A stretch of DNA of 64,000 nt from the NCBI RefSeq assembly GCF_900115685.1, contig NZ_FOXJ01000006.1, positions 328,340-392,339 on the forward strand, read 5' to 3'. The position numbers and the translations under genes are program-made. Positions 9,145-17,382 of the stretch are shown here, piece after piece. How positions within the stretch are numbered: the first letter of the stretch is position 1; each line of letters starts with the position of its first letter. Source of the DNA: Variovorax sp. 770b2 (GTDB taxonomy: Bacteria; Pseudomonadota; Gammaproteobacteria; Burkholderiales; Burkholderiaceae_C). Below the pieces are notes generated by a model, which made no database searches, had not been told where the DNA came from, and was given only the letters and a program-made list of their open reading frames with translations.

Positions 9145-10332
9145 TTACAGGAGACCACGCCCGCCAAGATTTCGCATCAACGCGCTTACGCCGAAAGTCC
9201 AACGCGGCGCCTGATCGGCATGCACGACGCGGTTGAACAGCGCGCCGAGTTCCGGTGCGCCGATGCGCACGTGGTCACCGACGACGTGGGTGAATCCTTG
9301 CCCAGGGCCGTGACGGTCTTGTGTCGGCGCGAACATCGTGCCGAGAAACAACATGAAGCCATCGGGGTAGTCGTGATGAATGCCGACGGCCTGCGACACG
9401 ATGTCCAGCGGATCGCGGCTGATCCTGGTGAGCGAGCTCGAGCCCTCCAGCATGAAGCCTTCGGGCCCCGTCACTTCGAGTGCGACCGTGATGCGGCGCA
9501 CATCGGCGATGCCGAAGTGATCGTCGAACAGGCGGATGAAAGGACCGATGGCGCACGAGGCGTTGTTGTCTTTCGCCTTGCCCAGCAGCAATGCGCTGCG
9601 GCCTTCGAAGTCGCGCAGGTTGACGTCGTTGCCGAGCGCCGCGCCCAGCGTCTCGCCGCGGCTGTTGACCGCGAGCACGACCTCGGGCTCGGGATTGTTC
9701 CAGACCGAGCCCGAGTGGATGCCCACGTCGGCCCCGGTGCCCACGGCGGCGAGCACCGGGGCCTTGGTGAAGATCTCCGCATCGGGGCCGATGCCCACTT
9801 CGAGGTACTGCGACCACACGCCCTGCGCGATCAGCACCTCCTTCACCTTCGCGGCCTCGGGCGAACCGGGCACGATGTCCGCGAGGTTGTCGCCGAGCAC
9901 CTTGCCGATGGCCGCGCGCGTGGCCTCGGCCTGCGAGGCATCGCCGCGCGCCTGCTCCTCGATCACGCGCTCGAGCAGGCTCGCCACGAAGGTCACGCCG
10001 CTCGCCTTGATGACCTGCAGGTCGCAAGGCGCGAGCAGCCAGGGCTTGGCGTTGTCGCGCACGGTCTCGTCGCTGTTGGCGAGCACGGCATCGAGCGCGG
10101 CGATGCGCGGTGCCTTGCCGCCCTTGAGCGCATCGCGCACGGCGACCGACGGTGAGCCCTTGCCTTCGAGCAGGTCGCTCATGGTCGGCGCGAGCCTGGA
10201 CAGGTCGTGCAGGCCGCCTTCGTGCACGGCCACCAGCACCGGGCCCACATCGGGTTGCCAGATGCGGCCGACCAGGGTGGCGCGGTCGGCGTCGCTGGGA
10301 AGGCTGGTCGAGGGCGAGAGGTTCAGGGCCAT
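9145..10332 (-). CDS. Fumarylacetoacetate hydrolase (FAH) family protein
   Basis: This 395-residue protein has a C-terminal FAH fold: metal ligands in the NPEPEVVLAV strand and the GNDVNLRDFEG and NASCAIGPF blocks. The long N-terminal half resembles the ~385-residue 2-keto-3-deoxy-sugar-acid dehydratases (XylX-like) more than classic FAH or HpcE. Reactions in this superfamily include C-C hydrolysis, decarboxylation and dehydration, so the substrate is open. It lies 114 nt beyond nicB in the same direction but after a strong hairpin (10416-10435), so it may or may not belong to the nicotinate operon. The start MALNLSPS was chosen over an extension of low-complexity sequence upstream. Confidence 0.75.
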   Translation of the reverse strand: MALNLSPSTSLPSDADRATLVGRIWQPDVGPVLVAVHEGGLHDLSRLAPTMSDLLEGKGSPSVAVRDALKGGKAPRIAALDAVLANSDETVRDNAKPWLLAPCDLQVIKASGVTFVASLLERVIEEQARGDASQAEATRAAIGKVLGDNLADIVPGSPEAAKVKEVLIAQGVWSQYLEVGIGPDAEIFTKAPVLAAVGTGADVGIHSGSVWNNPEPEVVLAVNSRGETLGAALGNDVNLRDFEGRSALLLGKAKDNNASCAIGPFIRLFDDHFGIADVRRITVALEVTGPEGFMLEGSSSLTRISRDPLDIVSQAVGIHHDYPDGFMLFLGTMFAPTQDRHGPGQGFTHVVGDHVRIGAPELGALFNRVVHADQAPRWTFGVSALMRNLGGRGLL

Positions 10333-10415
10333 GGTGCTGTGTGTCTCCGTTGAGGGTGTTCGGTGCTGCGCGCGAACGATGAGGCCGATGCGCGACGCCG
10401 CATCGTAGCCTCGGC

Positions 10416-10435
10416 GGTGCGCAGGCGTGCGCACC
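10416..10435 (-). terminator. Hairpin after nicB, possible operon end
   Basis: A perfect 8-bp stem (GGTGCGCA / TGCGCACC, 4-nt loop) begins 12 nt after the nicB stop. There is no T-run, so any termination would be factor-assisted or partial. It may mark the 3' end of the nicotinate operon, leaving the FAH gene as a weakly expressed or separate unit. Confidence 0.4.
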
Positions 10436-10446
10436 GGGACAACGGC

Positions 10447-13400
10447 TCAGTGCGCCTTTGCGGCGCGCACGCGCGCCACCTGCGCGGGCAGGTCGGTCCA
10501 CGCCGGCTCCTGCGGCGCGAAGCGCGCGCGCATGTAGCCGGCCAGCTCGGCGATCTGCCGGTCGTCCAGCGCTTCGCGGAACGCCGGCATGAAGCCGATG
10601 TCGCGGGTCGCCGGCTCGCGAACGCCATCCAGGATGGTGCGCAGCAGGTTGTCGGGGTGTGCGCTCGTGAGGGTGCTGCTGAGTGCGAGCGGCGTGTTCA
10701 CGCCCAGCAGCGTGGGGCCGTTGCCGTCGTGATGGCACGAGGCGCAGGCGCTGTCGAACATGCGCTGCGCGGGCCCGAGCAACCGGCCCTGCGTGCGCGC
10801 CGCGTTGGCGATGGCCTGCTGCGCGAGGGCTTGCGGTTCGGCAGCCGGCGCCGGGTTGAACGCGCCGAGATACGTTGCCATCGCGCGCACGTCGGCATCG
10901 GGCACCTGGCCGAGTTCGCGCACCACCTCGGCCATCGGGCCGCCGGCGATGCCGTGGCGTTGCGTGTGGCCGTTGCGCAGGTACCGGTAGAGCTCTTCGG
11001 CATCCCACGGCACGGCGGATTTCGAAAGATGCGTGAGCGCCGGGGCCTCCCAGCCATCGACCATCGCGCCCGAGAGGAATGCGCTGCCGCCCTGCTCCGC
11101 GCCCATCGCATTGCGCGGCGTGTGGCAGGCGCCGCAATGGCCCAGGCCGTTGACCAGGTATGCGCCGCGGTTCCACTCGGCGCTTTGCGTGGCGACGGGC
11201 TGCAGCGGTGCCGGGTCGTGGAAGAGCGCGTTCCAGCCGGCCATCAACGGCCGCATGCTGAAGGGGAACTTGAGTTCGGACTTCGGCGTTTCCGCGCGCA
11301 CCGCGGGCATCGCCATGAAGTACGCATAGAGCGCCTGCAGGTCGTCGTCGCTGGTCTTGGCGAAGGCGGTGTAGGGGAACGCCGGATACAGGTGGTAGCC
11401 GTCGCGCGAGACGCCTTCGCGCATCGCGCGCTGGAACGCGCTGAACGACCAGCGGCCGAGGCCCGTATCCGCATCGGGCGTGAGGTTGGTGGTGTAGAGC
11501 GTGCCGAAGGGCGTGTCCATCGCACGGCCGCCTGCGTTGGGCGCGCCGCCGGGTGCGGTGTGGCACACCGCGCAGTCGCCGAGCGCGGCGAGCACGCGGC
11601 CGCGTTCGATGGTGGACTGGCTGTAGACCGGTGCGGTGAGCGAGACGGGCGCGATGGTGGAGCGCCAGCCGAGCAGACCGGCGATGACGCCGATGCCGCC
11701 GATGAAGAGCGCGGCGCCGGTGGCCCACACGCCTTTGCGCCGAGGCCAGGGTGCATTGCGCCTTCCCCCGTTGGGGGAAGGTTGGGATGGGGGCACGGCA
11801 GCATCACCCTTCGAGCGCCGCATGCCCCCACCCCCGCCTTCCGCCAGAGGAGGAGGGAGCAAACCCCGATTCAATTCAGCGAGCACCGTCTCCGGCGTGA
11901 ACGGCGGCGACCGGAACCGCACCCCCGTCGCATCGAAGATCGCATTGGCAATCGCCGCGGTTCCCGGCACCGACGACGACTCGCCCGCGCCCAGCGAAGG
12001 CTCGCCCGGCCGCGGCATGTGCATCACCTCGATCACCGGCACATCGCGGAAGCTGATGATCGGGTAGCTGCCCCACTCGCGGCTGGCCACCACGCCGGTC
12101 GGCAGCACGCCGGGCAACTGCGCACCACCCGTCGCCGTGCCCTGCTGCGGCGCGAACTTCACCTCTTCCATCAGCGCGCGGCTCGTGGTCTGGATCACGT
12201 TGCCGTGCACCTGGTGCTCGACACCCGCGGGGTTGACCATCAGCCCCGCGTCATGCCCCACCACCACGCGGCGCACATGCACCTCGCCGGTCTTGCGGTT
12301 GACCTCCACGTCGGCCACCCACGCGGCCCATGCGGCGCCGAAGCCCGGCCACTTGCTGTGGATGTAGCGCGCATAGGCAAAGCCCTGGCCGAAGAGGATG
12401 TCGCCACCCTCGCCGAGCCCGCCGTCCGCGTGCTCCTGCGGCCCGGTCCGCATGCGCCAGCCGGCCTTCTGCGCGGTGGCCTGCACGAGCTCGACCGCGC
12501 GCGGATCGTTCAGGTGGCGCAGGCGAAACTGCACCGGATCGACACCCGCCGCCGTCGCCAGCTCATCGATGTACGACTCGTGCGCGAACGAGCTCGGCAG
12601 CGCCGACACGCCGCGCAGCCACGAGGCGCGCACGATCGGCGCCATGTCGTTGACCTTCACGCGCAGGTTGTCGTAGCTGTACGGCGGGCGGGCGGTGCGG
12701 TCGCCCATTTCATAGGCCTGCGCGACCGGCTCGATGGTGCGCGTGAGCAGCAGCGCGAGCGTGGGCGCGCCGTTCGACGGATACGAGGTTTCGAAGTCGT
12801 AGGCGGCGATGCGGCCATCGGCCATCAGCCCGCCATCGACCTCCATCAACTGCGCAGCGCCCTTGGGCTCCCACGCGTGCTCCTGCTCGCGCGTGAGCTG
12901 CACGCGCACCGGCATGCCGACGGCGCGCGCGAGCAGCGCCGCATCGGCCGCCACGTCGTCGGCGCCATTGCGGCCATAGCAGCCTGCGGCTTCCATGCGG
13001 ACCACATCGACCTGCACGTCGTCCACGGCCATGAGTTTCGCGAGATCGGCGCGCAGCACGTGCGGGTTCTGCGAGCCGGCCCACACGCGCAGCTGCATGC
13101 CGCTGCCGTCGGCCGGCTGCCAGTCGGCCAGCGCGCACGACGGGCCGATGGAGGCGTGCATCTGGTAGGGCCAGACGTAGGTGCGCCGCATCGGCTGCGC
13201 CGCCGATGCGATGGCGCCATCGACGTCGCCTTCGTCCACGAGCAGGCGCTGCGTCGAAGGGTTGTCGCGCAGGGCCTGCGCGAGGTCGCCGAGGTCGGGC
13301 ATGCCGGGCCACGGCTTCCACGTGACGCGAAGGTCGCGCAGCGCCTGCTCGGCGTGCTCTTCGCGCTCGGCCACGATGCCGACGAAATCGCGGACCACCA

Positions 13401-14190
13401 CGACGGCGCGAATGCCGGGGATGTGCGCAATCGACGATTCATCGACCGATTCGAGCGTGTTGCCGATGAACTCGCCGTGGTCCGCGCCCGCATACGGCGG
13501 GCGCACGACGCGGCCGTGCAGCATGCCGGGCACGCGCATGTCGTGCACGAACACGAGGTCGCCGGCGAGCTTGGCGGGAATGTCCACGCGCGCCTGGCGC
13601 GTGCCGACGATGCGGTAGTCGGCCGGGTCCTTGGGTTGCGCGGCCGGGTCCAGGCGCAGCACCGTGCGCTGATGCACCACGAGGTCTGCGTAGTTGATGT
13701 GGCGGTCCGGCGCCTCGGTGACGCGCACCACGCCATTGCGCGCCTGCAGCCCGTCGATCGCAACGCCCAATCGTTCGGCCGCGCGGGCGAGCAGCCAGGC
13801 GCGCGCCTGTGCTGCGGCCAGGCGCAGCGGCTGCGCATGGATCTGGATCGACGCGCTCGCGATCGTCGCGCCCTGGTTGGGCACGCGCGCGGTGTCGCCC
13901 AGCATCATGCGCACGCACGGCATGCCCAGGTCGAGCTCTTCGGCCACGATCTGCGACAGCGCGGTCTGGATGCCGGTACCGAGATCGACGTGGCCGTTGA
14001 GCGCCGAGACGCTGCCGTCGTCCCAGACGGCGATCAGGATCTCGTCGCCTTCGATGGGGTTGCCGGCAATCACTGCAGGCTGGCCCTTTGCGGGTGCCGG
14101 TGCAGCGGGCGTCTCGCGCACCACGAGCAACACGCCCTCGGCAGCGAAGAACTCCGCGCGGGTCTGTGGCAGGTCGGCGCGGCGTGTCAT
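10447..14190 (-). CDS. nicB: Nicotinate dehydrogenase large subunit: molybdenum hydroxylase fused to tri-haem cytochrome c
   Basis: This 1247-residue fusion has a xanthine-dehydrogenase-type molybdopterin domain (about residues 35-780; HVDLGTGIQTALSQI, SLGAGESSSVPGTAAIANAI), one predicted membrane helix (about 818-840) and three c-type haem sites: CAVCH (about 873), CGACH (about 1020) and CASCH (about 1149). This is the architecture of NicB, which hydroxylates nicotinate to 6-hydroxynicotinate and passes electrons to cytochromes. The start overlaps nicA by 4 nt. The helix puts the Mo domain inside and the haems in the periplasm. An adjacent nicotinamidase and 6-hydroxynicotinate reductase support nicotinate; paralogues acting on isoquinoline or aldehydes share the fold. 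The linker carries a REP-like repeat. Confidence 0.8.
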   Translation of the reverse strand: MTRRADLPQTRAEFFAAEGVLLVVRETPAAPAPAKGQPAVIAGNPIEGDEILIAVWDDGSVSALNGHVDLGTGIQTALSQIVAEELDLGMPCVRMMLGDTARVPNQGATIASASIQIHAQPLRLAAAQARAWLLARAAERLGVAIDGLQARNGVVRVTEAPDRHINYADLVVHQRTVLRLDPAAQPKDPADYRIVGTRQARVDIPAKLAGDLVFVHDMRVPGMLHGRVVRPPYAGADHGEFIGNTLESVDESSIAHIPGIRAVVVVRDFVGIVAEREEHAEQALRDLRVTWKPWPGMPDLGDLAQALRDNPSTQRLLVDEGDVDGAIASAAQPMRRTYVWPYQMHASIGPSCALADWQPADGSGMQLRVWAGSQNPHVLRADLAKLMAVDDVQVDVVRMEAAGCYGRNGADDVAADAALLARAVGMPVRVQLTREQEHAWEPKGAAQLMEVDGGLMADGRIAAYDFETSYPSNGAPTLALLLTRTIEPVAQAYEMGDRTARPPYSYDNLRVKVNDMAPIVRASWLRGVSALPSSFAHESYIDELATAAGVDPVQFRLRHLNDPRAVELVQATAQKAGWRMRTGPQEHADGGLGEGGDILFGQGFAYARYIHSKWPGFGAAWAAWVADVEVNRKTGEVHVRRVVVGHDAGLMVNPAGVEHQVHGNVIQTTSRALMEEVKFAPQQGTATGGAQLPGVLPTGVVASREWGSYPIISFRDVPVIEVMHMPRPGEPSLGAGESSSVPGTAAIANAIFDATGVRFRSPPFTPETVLAELNRGLLPPPLAEGGGGGMRRSKGDAAVPPSQPSPNGGRRNAPWPRRKGVWATGAALFIGGIGVIAGLLGWRSTIAPVSLTAPVYSQSTIERGRVLAALGDCAVCHTAPGGAPNAGGRAMDTPFGTLYTTNLTPDADTGLGRWSFSAFQRAMREGVSRDGYHLYPAFPYTAFAKTSDDDLQALYAYFMAMPAVRAETPKSELKFPFSMRPLMAGWNALFHDPAPLQPVATQSAEWNRGAYLVNGLGHCGACHTPRNAMGAEQGGSAFLSGAMVDGWEAPALTHLSKSAVPWDAEELYRYLRNGHTQRHGIAGGPMAEVVRELGQVPDADVRAMATYLGAFNPAPAAEPQALAQQAIANAARTQGRLLGPAQRMFDSACASCHHDGNGPTLLGVNTPLALSSTLTSAHPDNLLRTILDGVREPATRDIGFMPAFREALDDRQIAELAGYMRARFAPQEPAWTDLPAQVARVRAAKAH
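11761..11860. repeat. REP-like palindromic repeat inside the nicB coding sequence
   Basis: A 9-bp perfect stem (CCTTCCCCC, loop GTT, GGGGGAAGG; 11761-11781) is followed by GTTGGGATGGGGGC. About 30 nt on comes the inverse TGCCCCCACCCCCGCC and a GGAGGAGGG tail. This is the look of REP/BIME-type intergenic repeats, which are normally outside genes. Here it is translated in frame as the Pro/Gly-rich linker (about residues 780-811) between the molybdenum domain and the membrane helix of NicB. Confidence 0.65.
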
Positions 14191-14696
14191 GCGGCCTTGT
14201 CTTCGTGCGCGGCGCTCATGCGCGCGGCCGCGCGCTGCACGGCGTCCAGGATTTCAATGTGCGTGCCGCAGCGGCACAGGTTGCCCGACAGCTCGCTGCG
14301 AATGCGCGCCTCGCTCGCCTGCGGATCGCGCGCGAGCAGCGCCGCCGCCTGCATCACCATGCCATTGAGGCAGTAGCCGCACTGCGCAGCCTGCGCGTCT
14401 TCGAAGGCGGCCTGCACCGGATGCCAGCGCCCGCGCGAGCCCAGCCCTTCGAGCGTGGTGACCTTGCGGCCTGCCACGCCGTGTGCGGGAATCACGCACG
14501 AACGCGCGGCCACGCCGTCGACATGCACCGTGCACGCACCGCATTGCCCCAACCCGCAACCGTACTTGGGTCCGTTGAGGCCGAGGTCGTTGCGCAGAAA
14601 GTGCAGCAACGACGCCTCGCGGGGCACGCTCGCGAGCGACTGCGCCTGGCCGTTGACCTGCAGGTGCAGCGGCTCAGCGCCGCAACTGGCCGTCAC
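14187..14696 (-). CDS. nicA: Nicotinate dehydrogenase small [2Fe-2S] subunit
   Basis: This 169-residue protein has two [2Fe-2S] clusters in the usual order: plant-type CGLGQCGACTVHVDG (about residues 53-67) and, C-terminal, CGYCLNGM with LCRCGTH. It carries electrons from the molybdenum site of NicB to the haems. NicA of Pseudomonas putida is 157 residues, close to this. The start is taken as a GTG that overlaps the end of the upstream binding-protein gene by 23 nt; further extension upstream is inside that gene. The stop overlaps the nicB start by 4 nt. Isoquinoline oxidoreductase alpha subunits (IorA) look alike, so the substrate rests on context. Confidence 0.83.
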   Translation of the reverse strand: MTASCGAEPLHLQVNGQAQSLASVPREASLLHFLRNDLGLNGPKYGCGLGQCGACTVHVDGVAARSCVIPAHGVAGRKVTTLEGLGSRGRWHPVQAAFEDAQAAQCGYCLNGMVMQAAALLARDPQASEARIRSELSGNLCRCGTHIEILDAVQRAAARMSAAHEDKAA

Positions 14697-15834
14697 GGGT
14701 GTACATCTCCAGATCCACGAAGGTCGAGCCGTTGTGGTTCTTCGCGCTGTAGTCGATGGGGAAGTCACCGAAGCGCGTGCTGCCGATGCTCTCCAGGCCG
14801 GCGACGAAGCTGTCGCGCGTGAGCGTCTTGCCCGCGCGGCGCAGGCCCTCGACCATCACGCGCGCGACGATGTAGCCCTCCAGCGTGGTGTAGCTGTCGA
14901 TCTTCTCGCCGAACTCGGCGCGATCGCGCTGGTAGTCGGCCACGATGGGCACGCGCTGCGCGGTCGGCGGCGGCACGATGCTGGCCGTGACCAGGCCCGC
15001 GAGTTTGCCGTCCAGCCGCTTGGCCGAGCCGGCCGCATCGGTGATGCCGACCGACAGCGTGTACAGCGGCGCACCCACGCCGCCCGCGCGGTAGTCGCGG
15101 ATGAAGGTCTCGACCATGCGGCCGGCCATGATCATCACGACCGCGCCGGGCTTGGCCGCGGAGATTTCGGTGGCGACCTGTTTCGCGTCTTCCGCGGTGA
15201 TGGCCAGCGGCAGCGTCTTGACCACCTGCACCTTGTACTCGGCCGCGAGCTGCTCGCAGGTGGCGAGGTTCGACTTGCCGAAGGGGCTGTCCTGGAACAC
15301 CACCGCGATCGAGGAGATGCCGATGGTCGAGAGGTGGCTGATGATCTTGCGCAGCTCCAGGTCGTAGCCCGCGCGCACATGAAAGAGATTGCGGTTGACC
15401 TTGGTGCGAAACGACGTGGTGCCCACCAGCGGCGCGAACATCGGAACGCCCGCCTTCTCGGCGAGCGGCATCGCGGCCGCGAGGTTGCCGGTGGCCACGA
15501 AGCCGGTGAGCGCGAAGACCTTGTCCTCGTCGATCAGCTTGGCCGTGTTGACGGCCGTCTTCGCCGGGTCGTAGGCATCGTCGTAGGTGACCAGTTCGAT
15601 CTTGCGGCCGTTGATGCCGCCCGACTTGTTGACGCGATCGAAGTAGAGCTTGATGCCCGCGCGGTAGTCGACGCCGAAGTCTTTCGCCGGCCCGCTGAAC
15701 ACGGCCGACTGGCCGATGCGGATGGTGGTGTCGGTCACGCCGTTCTCTGCGCGTGCCGGCCGCAGAAGGCCGGGGCCCAGTGCCAGGGCTGCGCCGCCCG
15801 CCACTAGGGCGCGCCTTGAAATCGAAAGCTTCAT
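14674..15834 (-). CDS. Branched-chain-type ABC transporter substrate-binding protein (second of two)
   Basis: This 386-residue periplasmic binding protein belongs to the HAAT/Leu-Ile-Val family (Peripla_BP_6). The N-terminus holds a twin-arginine-like signal (SRRALVAGG, then a hydrophobic stretch ending PARAENG). The mature part starts TTIRIGQSAVFSGPAKDFG, typical of the family. It sits between the nicotinamidase and nicA, so nicotinate, nicotinamide or a related pyridine is the likely ligand (inferred). It is the second binding protein in this operon, the other being next to the permease. Its 3' end overlaps the nicA start. Confidence 0.82.
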   Translation of the reverse strand: MKLSISRRALVAGGAALALGPGLLRPARAENGVTDTTIRIGQSAVFSGPAKDFGVDYRAGIKLYFDRVNKSGGINGRKIELVTYDDAYDPAKTAVNTAKLIDEDKVFALTGFVATGNLAAAMPLAEKAGVPMFAPLVGTTSFRTKVNRNLFHVRAGYDLELRKIISHLSTIGISSIAVVFQDSPFGKSNLATCEQLAAEYKVQVVKTLPLAITAEDAKQVATEISAAKPGAVVMIMAGRMVETFIRDYRAGGVGAPLYTLSVGITDAAGSAKRLDGKLAGLVTASIVPPPTAQRVPIVADYQRDRAEFGEKIDSYTTLEGYIVARVMVEGLRRAGKTLTRDSFVAGLESIGSTRFGDFPIDYSAKNHNGSTFVDLEMYTRDGQLRR

Positions 15835-15857
15835 GCGTCGTTTGTCTCGGAGTTGTC

Positions 15858-15877
15858 GTTGTTGTTGTTGTTGTTGT
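15858..15877. repeat. GTT trinucleotide repeat in a 5' leader
   Basis: Six perfect GTT units plus GT (CAA repeats in the transcribed minus strand) lie 24-43 nt upstream of the second binding-protein start codon. An extra GTTGTC precedes them. CAA-rich leaders are unstructured and often help translation. Length change by slippage could tune expression, but nothing here shows that it does. Confidence 0.7.
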
Positions 15878-15896
15878 GCATGGGCGAGCCGTGTGC

Positions 15897-16622
15897 TCAG
15901 GTGCCCTGGACGTCGGCCGACTGGATGCGCTTGACGCCCTTGGCGGCCATCTGTTTCCATGCGGCTGCGAGCGAACCGTTCAGGTCGATGCCGCGCGTGG
16001 CGTCTTCGATCACGTAGGCCTCGAAGCCGGCCTTGCGCGCGTCCATCGCGGTCCAGGCCACGCAGAAGTCGGTGGCCAGGCCGGTGACGAACACGGTCTT
16101 GATGCCGCGCGCCTTCAGGTAGCCGGCCAGGCCCGTGGCCGTCTTGTGGTCGGCTTCCTCGAAGGCCGAGTAGCTGTCCATCTCTTTATGGAAGCCCTTG
16201 CGGATGATGAGCTGCGCGGTCGGCACCTTCAGGTCCTTGCCGAGCGCGGCGTCTTCGGTGCCTTGCACGCAGTGGTCGGGCCACAGCACCTGCGTGCCGT
16301 AGTTGAGCTTGGTGGTCTCGAACGGCTTCTTGCCAGAGTAGGTGCTCGCGAAGGAGGCGTGGCCGGCGGTGTGCCAGTCCTGCGTGACGACGATGTTCTC
16401 GAACGCCGGTGCCAGCGTGTTGATGACCGGGATCACCTCGTTGCCGCCCTTGACCGCGAGCGTGCCGCCGTCCAGAAAGCAGTTCTGCACATCGACCACG
16501 ATCAGCGCGGCCTTGCTGCCGGGCTTGATCTTGCCGGCCGCGAAGGCGGAGAGACCGAAGCTGCCGAGGCCGCTCATGAGCCCGAGGGCAGCGGCGGACT
16601 TCAAGACGATTCTGCGATGCAT
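15897..16622 (-). CDS. pncA: Exported nicotinamidase (isochorismatase family)
   Basis: This 241-residue protein hydrolyses nicotinamide to nicotinate and ammonia. All PncA hallmarks are present: catalytic D44 (VVDVQNCF), metal ligands D82/H84/H88 (QDWHTAGHASFAS), WPDHCVQ, K142 (RKGF), DSYSAF and C187 (GLATDFCV). Unlike the usual cytoplasmic NAD-salvage enzyme it carries an N-terminal signal with a twin-arginine motif (MHRRIVLK, then a hydrophobic run to AFA), so export of the folded metalloenzyme by Tat is predicted. It lies in the nicotinate operon, 28 nt after livF. A salvage role is less likely given the export signal and neighbours. Confidence 0.88.
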   Translation of the reverse strand: MHRRIVLKSAAALGLMSGLGSFGLSAFAAGKIKPGSKAALIVVDVQNCFLDGGTLAVKGGNEVIPVINTLAPAFENIVVTQDWHTAGHASFASTYSGKKPFETTKLNYGTQVLWPDHCVQGTEDAALGKDLKVPTAQLIIRKGFHKEMDSYSAFEEADHKTATGLAGYLKARGIKTVFVTGLATDFCVAWTAMDARKAGFEAYVIEDATRGIDLNGSLAAAWKQMAAKGVKRIQSADVQGT

Positions 16623-16650
16623 GGTGTGGACTCCGGTGGGTTTGAAAAAA

Positions 16651-17382
16651 TCAGACGCTCAGGTAGGCGCGGCGCACTTCGTCGTTGGCCGCAAGCTCGG
16701 CCATCGTGGCGTGATAGCGGATCTGCCCCTTCTCGAGCACGTAGGCGCGGTCGGACACGAGTTCGGCGAAGTGCATGTTCTGCTCGGACAAGAGGATGCT
16801 CACGCCCTGCGCCTTGAGCTCCAGGATCATGTTGGCCATCTGCTCGACGATGACGGGCGCGACACCCTCGGAAGGCTCGTCGAGCAGCACGAGGTAGGGG
16901 TTCCCCATCAGCGTGCGCGCAACGGTGAGCATCTGCTGCTCGCCGCCGCTCATGCGGCCACCCGGCCGGTTGGGCATCTCACCCAGGTTGGGGAAGAGCT
17001 TGAACAGGCGCTCGGGCGTCCACAGCGGCGCGTCGGTGCCGTCGGTCCAGCGGCGCGCGGGCTGCTTGCCGACTTCGAGGTTCTCCATCACCGAGAGGTC
17101 GGTGAACACGCGCCGGTCTTCGGGCACGAAGCCCAGGCCCAGGCGCGAGGCCACATGCGGCTCGCTTTTCGAGATGTCGTGGCCCAGAAAACGCACCGCG
17201 CCGCGGCGCTTGGCCAGCATGCCGATCAGCGTCTTGAGCGTGGTCGACTTGCCAGCGCCGTTGCGCCCCATGAGCGCGACCACTTCGCCGCGCCGCACTT
17301 CGAGGTCCACGTCGTACAGGATCTGCGCCGCGCCATACCAGGCGCACACCGCTTTCGCTTCGAGCAACAGTTCTCCGCTCAT
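16651..17382 (-). CDS. livF: Branched-chain-type ABC transporter ATPase LivF
   Basis: This 243-residue cytoplasmic ATPase has Walker A GRNGAGKST, signature MSGGEQQM, Walker B YLVLLDEPSEG and a His switch replaced by SEQN, which is normal for LivF. It works with LivG and the fused permease. The start overlaps the livG stop by 4 nt. Though named after branched-chain amino acids, this family imports many small molecules; the operon context suggests a pyridine carboxylate or amide. Confidence 0.9.
   Translation of the reverse strand: MSGELLLEAKAVCAWYGAAQILYDVDLEVRRGEVVALMGRNGAGKSTTLKTLIGMLAKRRGAVRFLGHDISKSEPHVASRLGLGFVPEDRRVFTDLSVMENLEVGKQPARRWTDGTDAPLWTPERLFKLFPNLGEMPNRPGGRMSGGEQQMLTVARTLMGNPYLVLLDEPSEGVAPVIVEQMANMILELKAQGVSILLSEQNMHFAELVSDRAYVLEKGQIRYHATMAELAANDEVRRAYLSV

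Noticed and set aside
10363..14376. A 1337-codon plus-strand open frame opposite nicB/nicA
   Set aside because: It is the antisense shadow of a high-G+C coding region: its protein is rich in Arg, His, Ala and Gly with no domain, and the minus-strand frame encodes clear NicB motifs.
15858..15877. GTT repeats as a possible CRISPR or direct-repeat array
   Set aside because: A simple trinucleotide tract without spacers; no CRISPR-like repeat-spacer pattern exists anywhere in the window.
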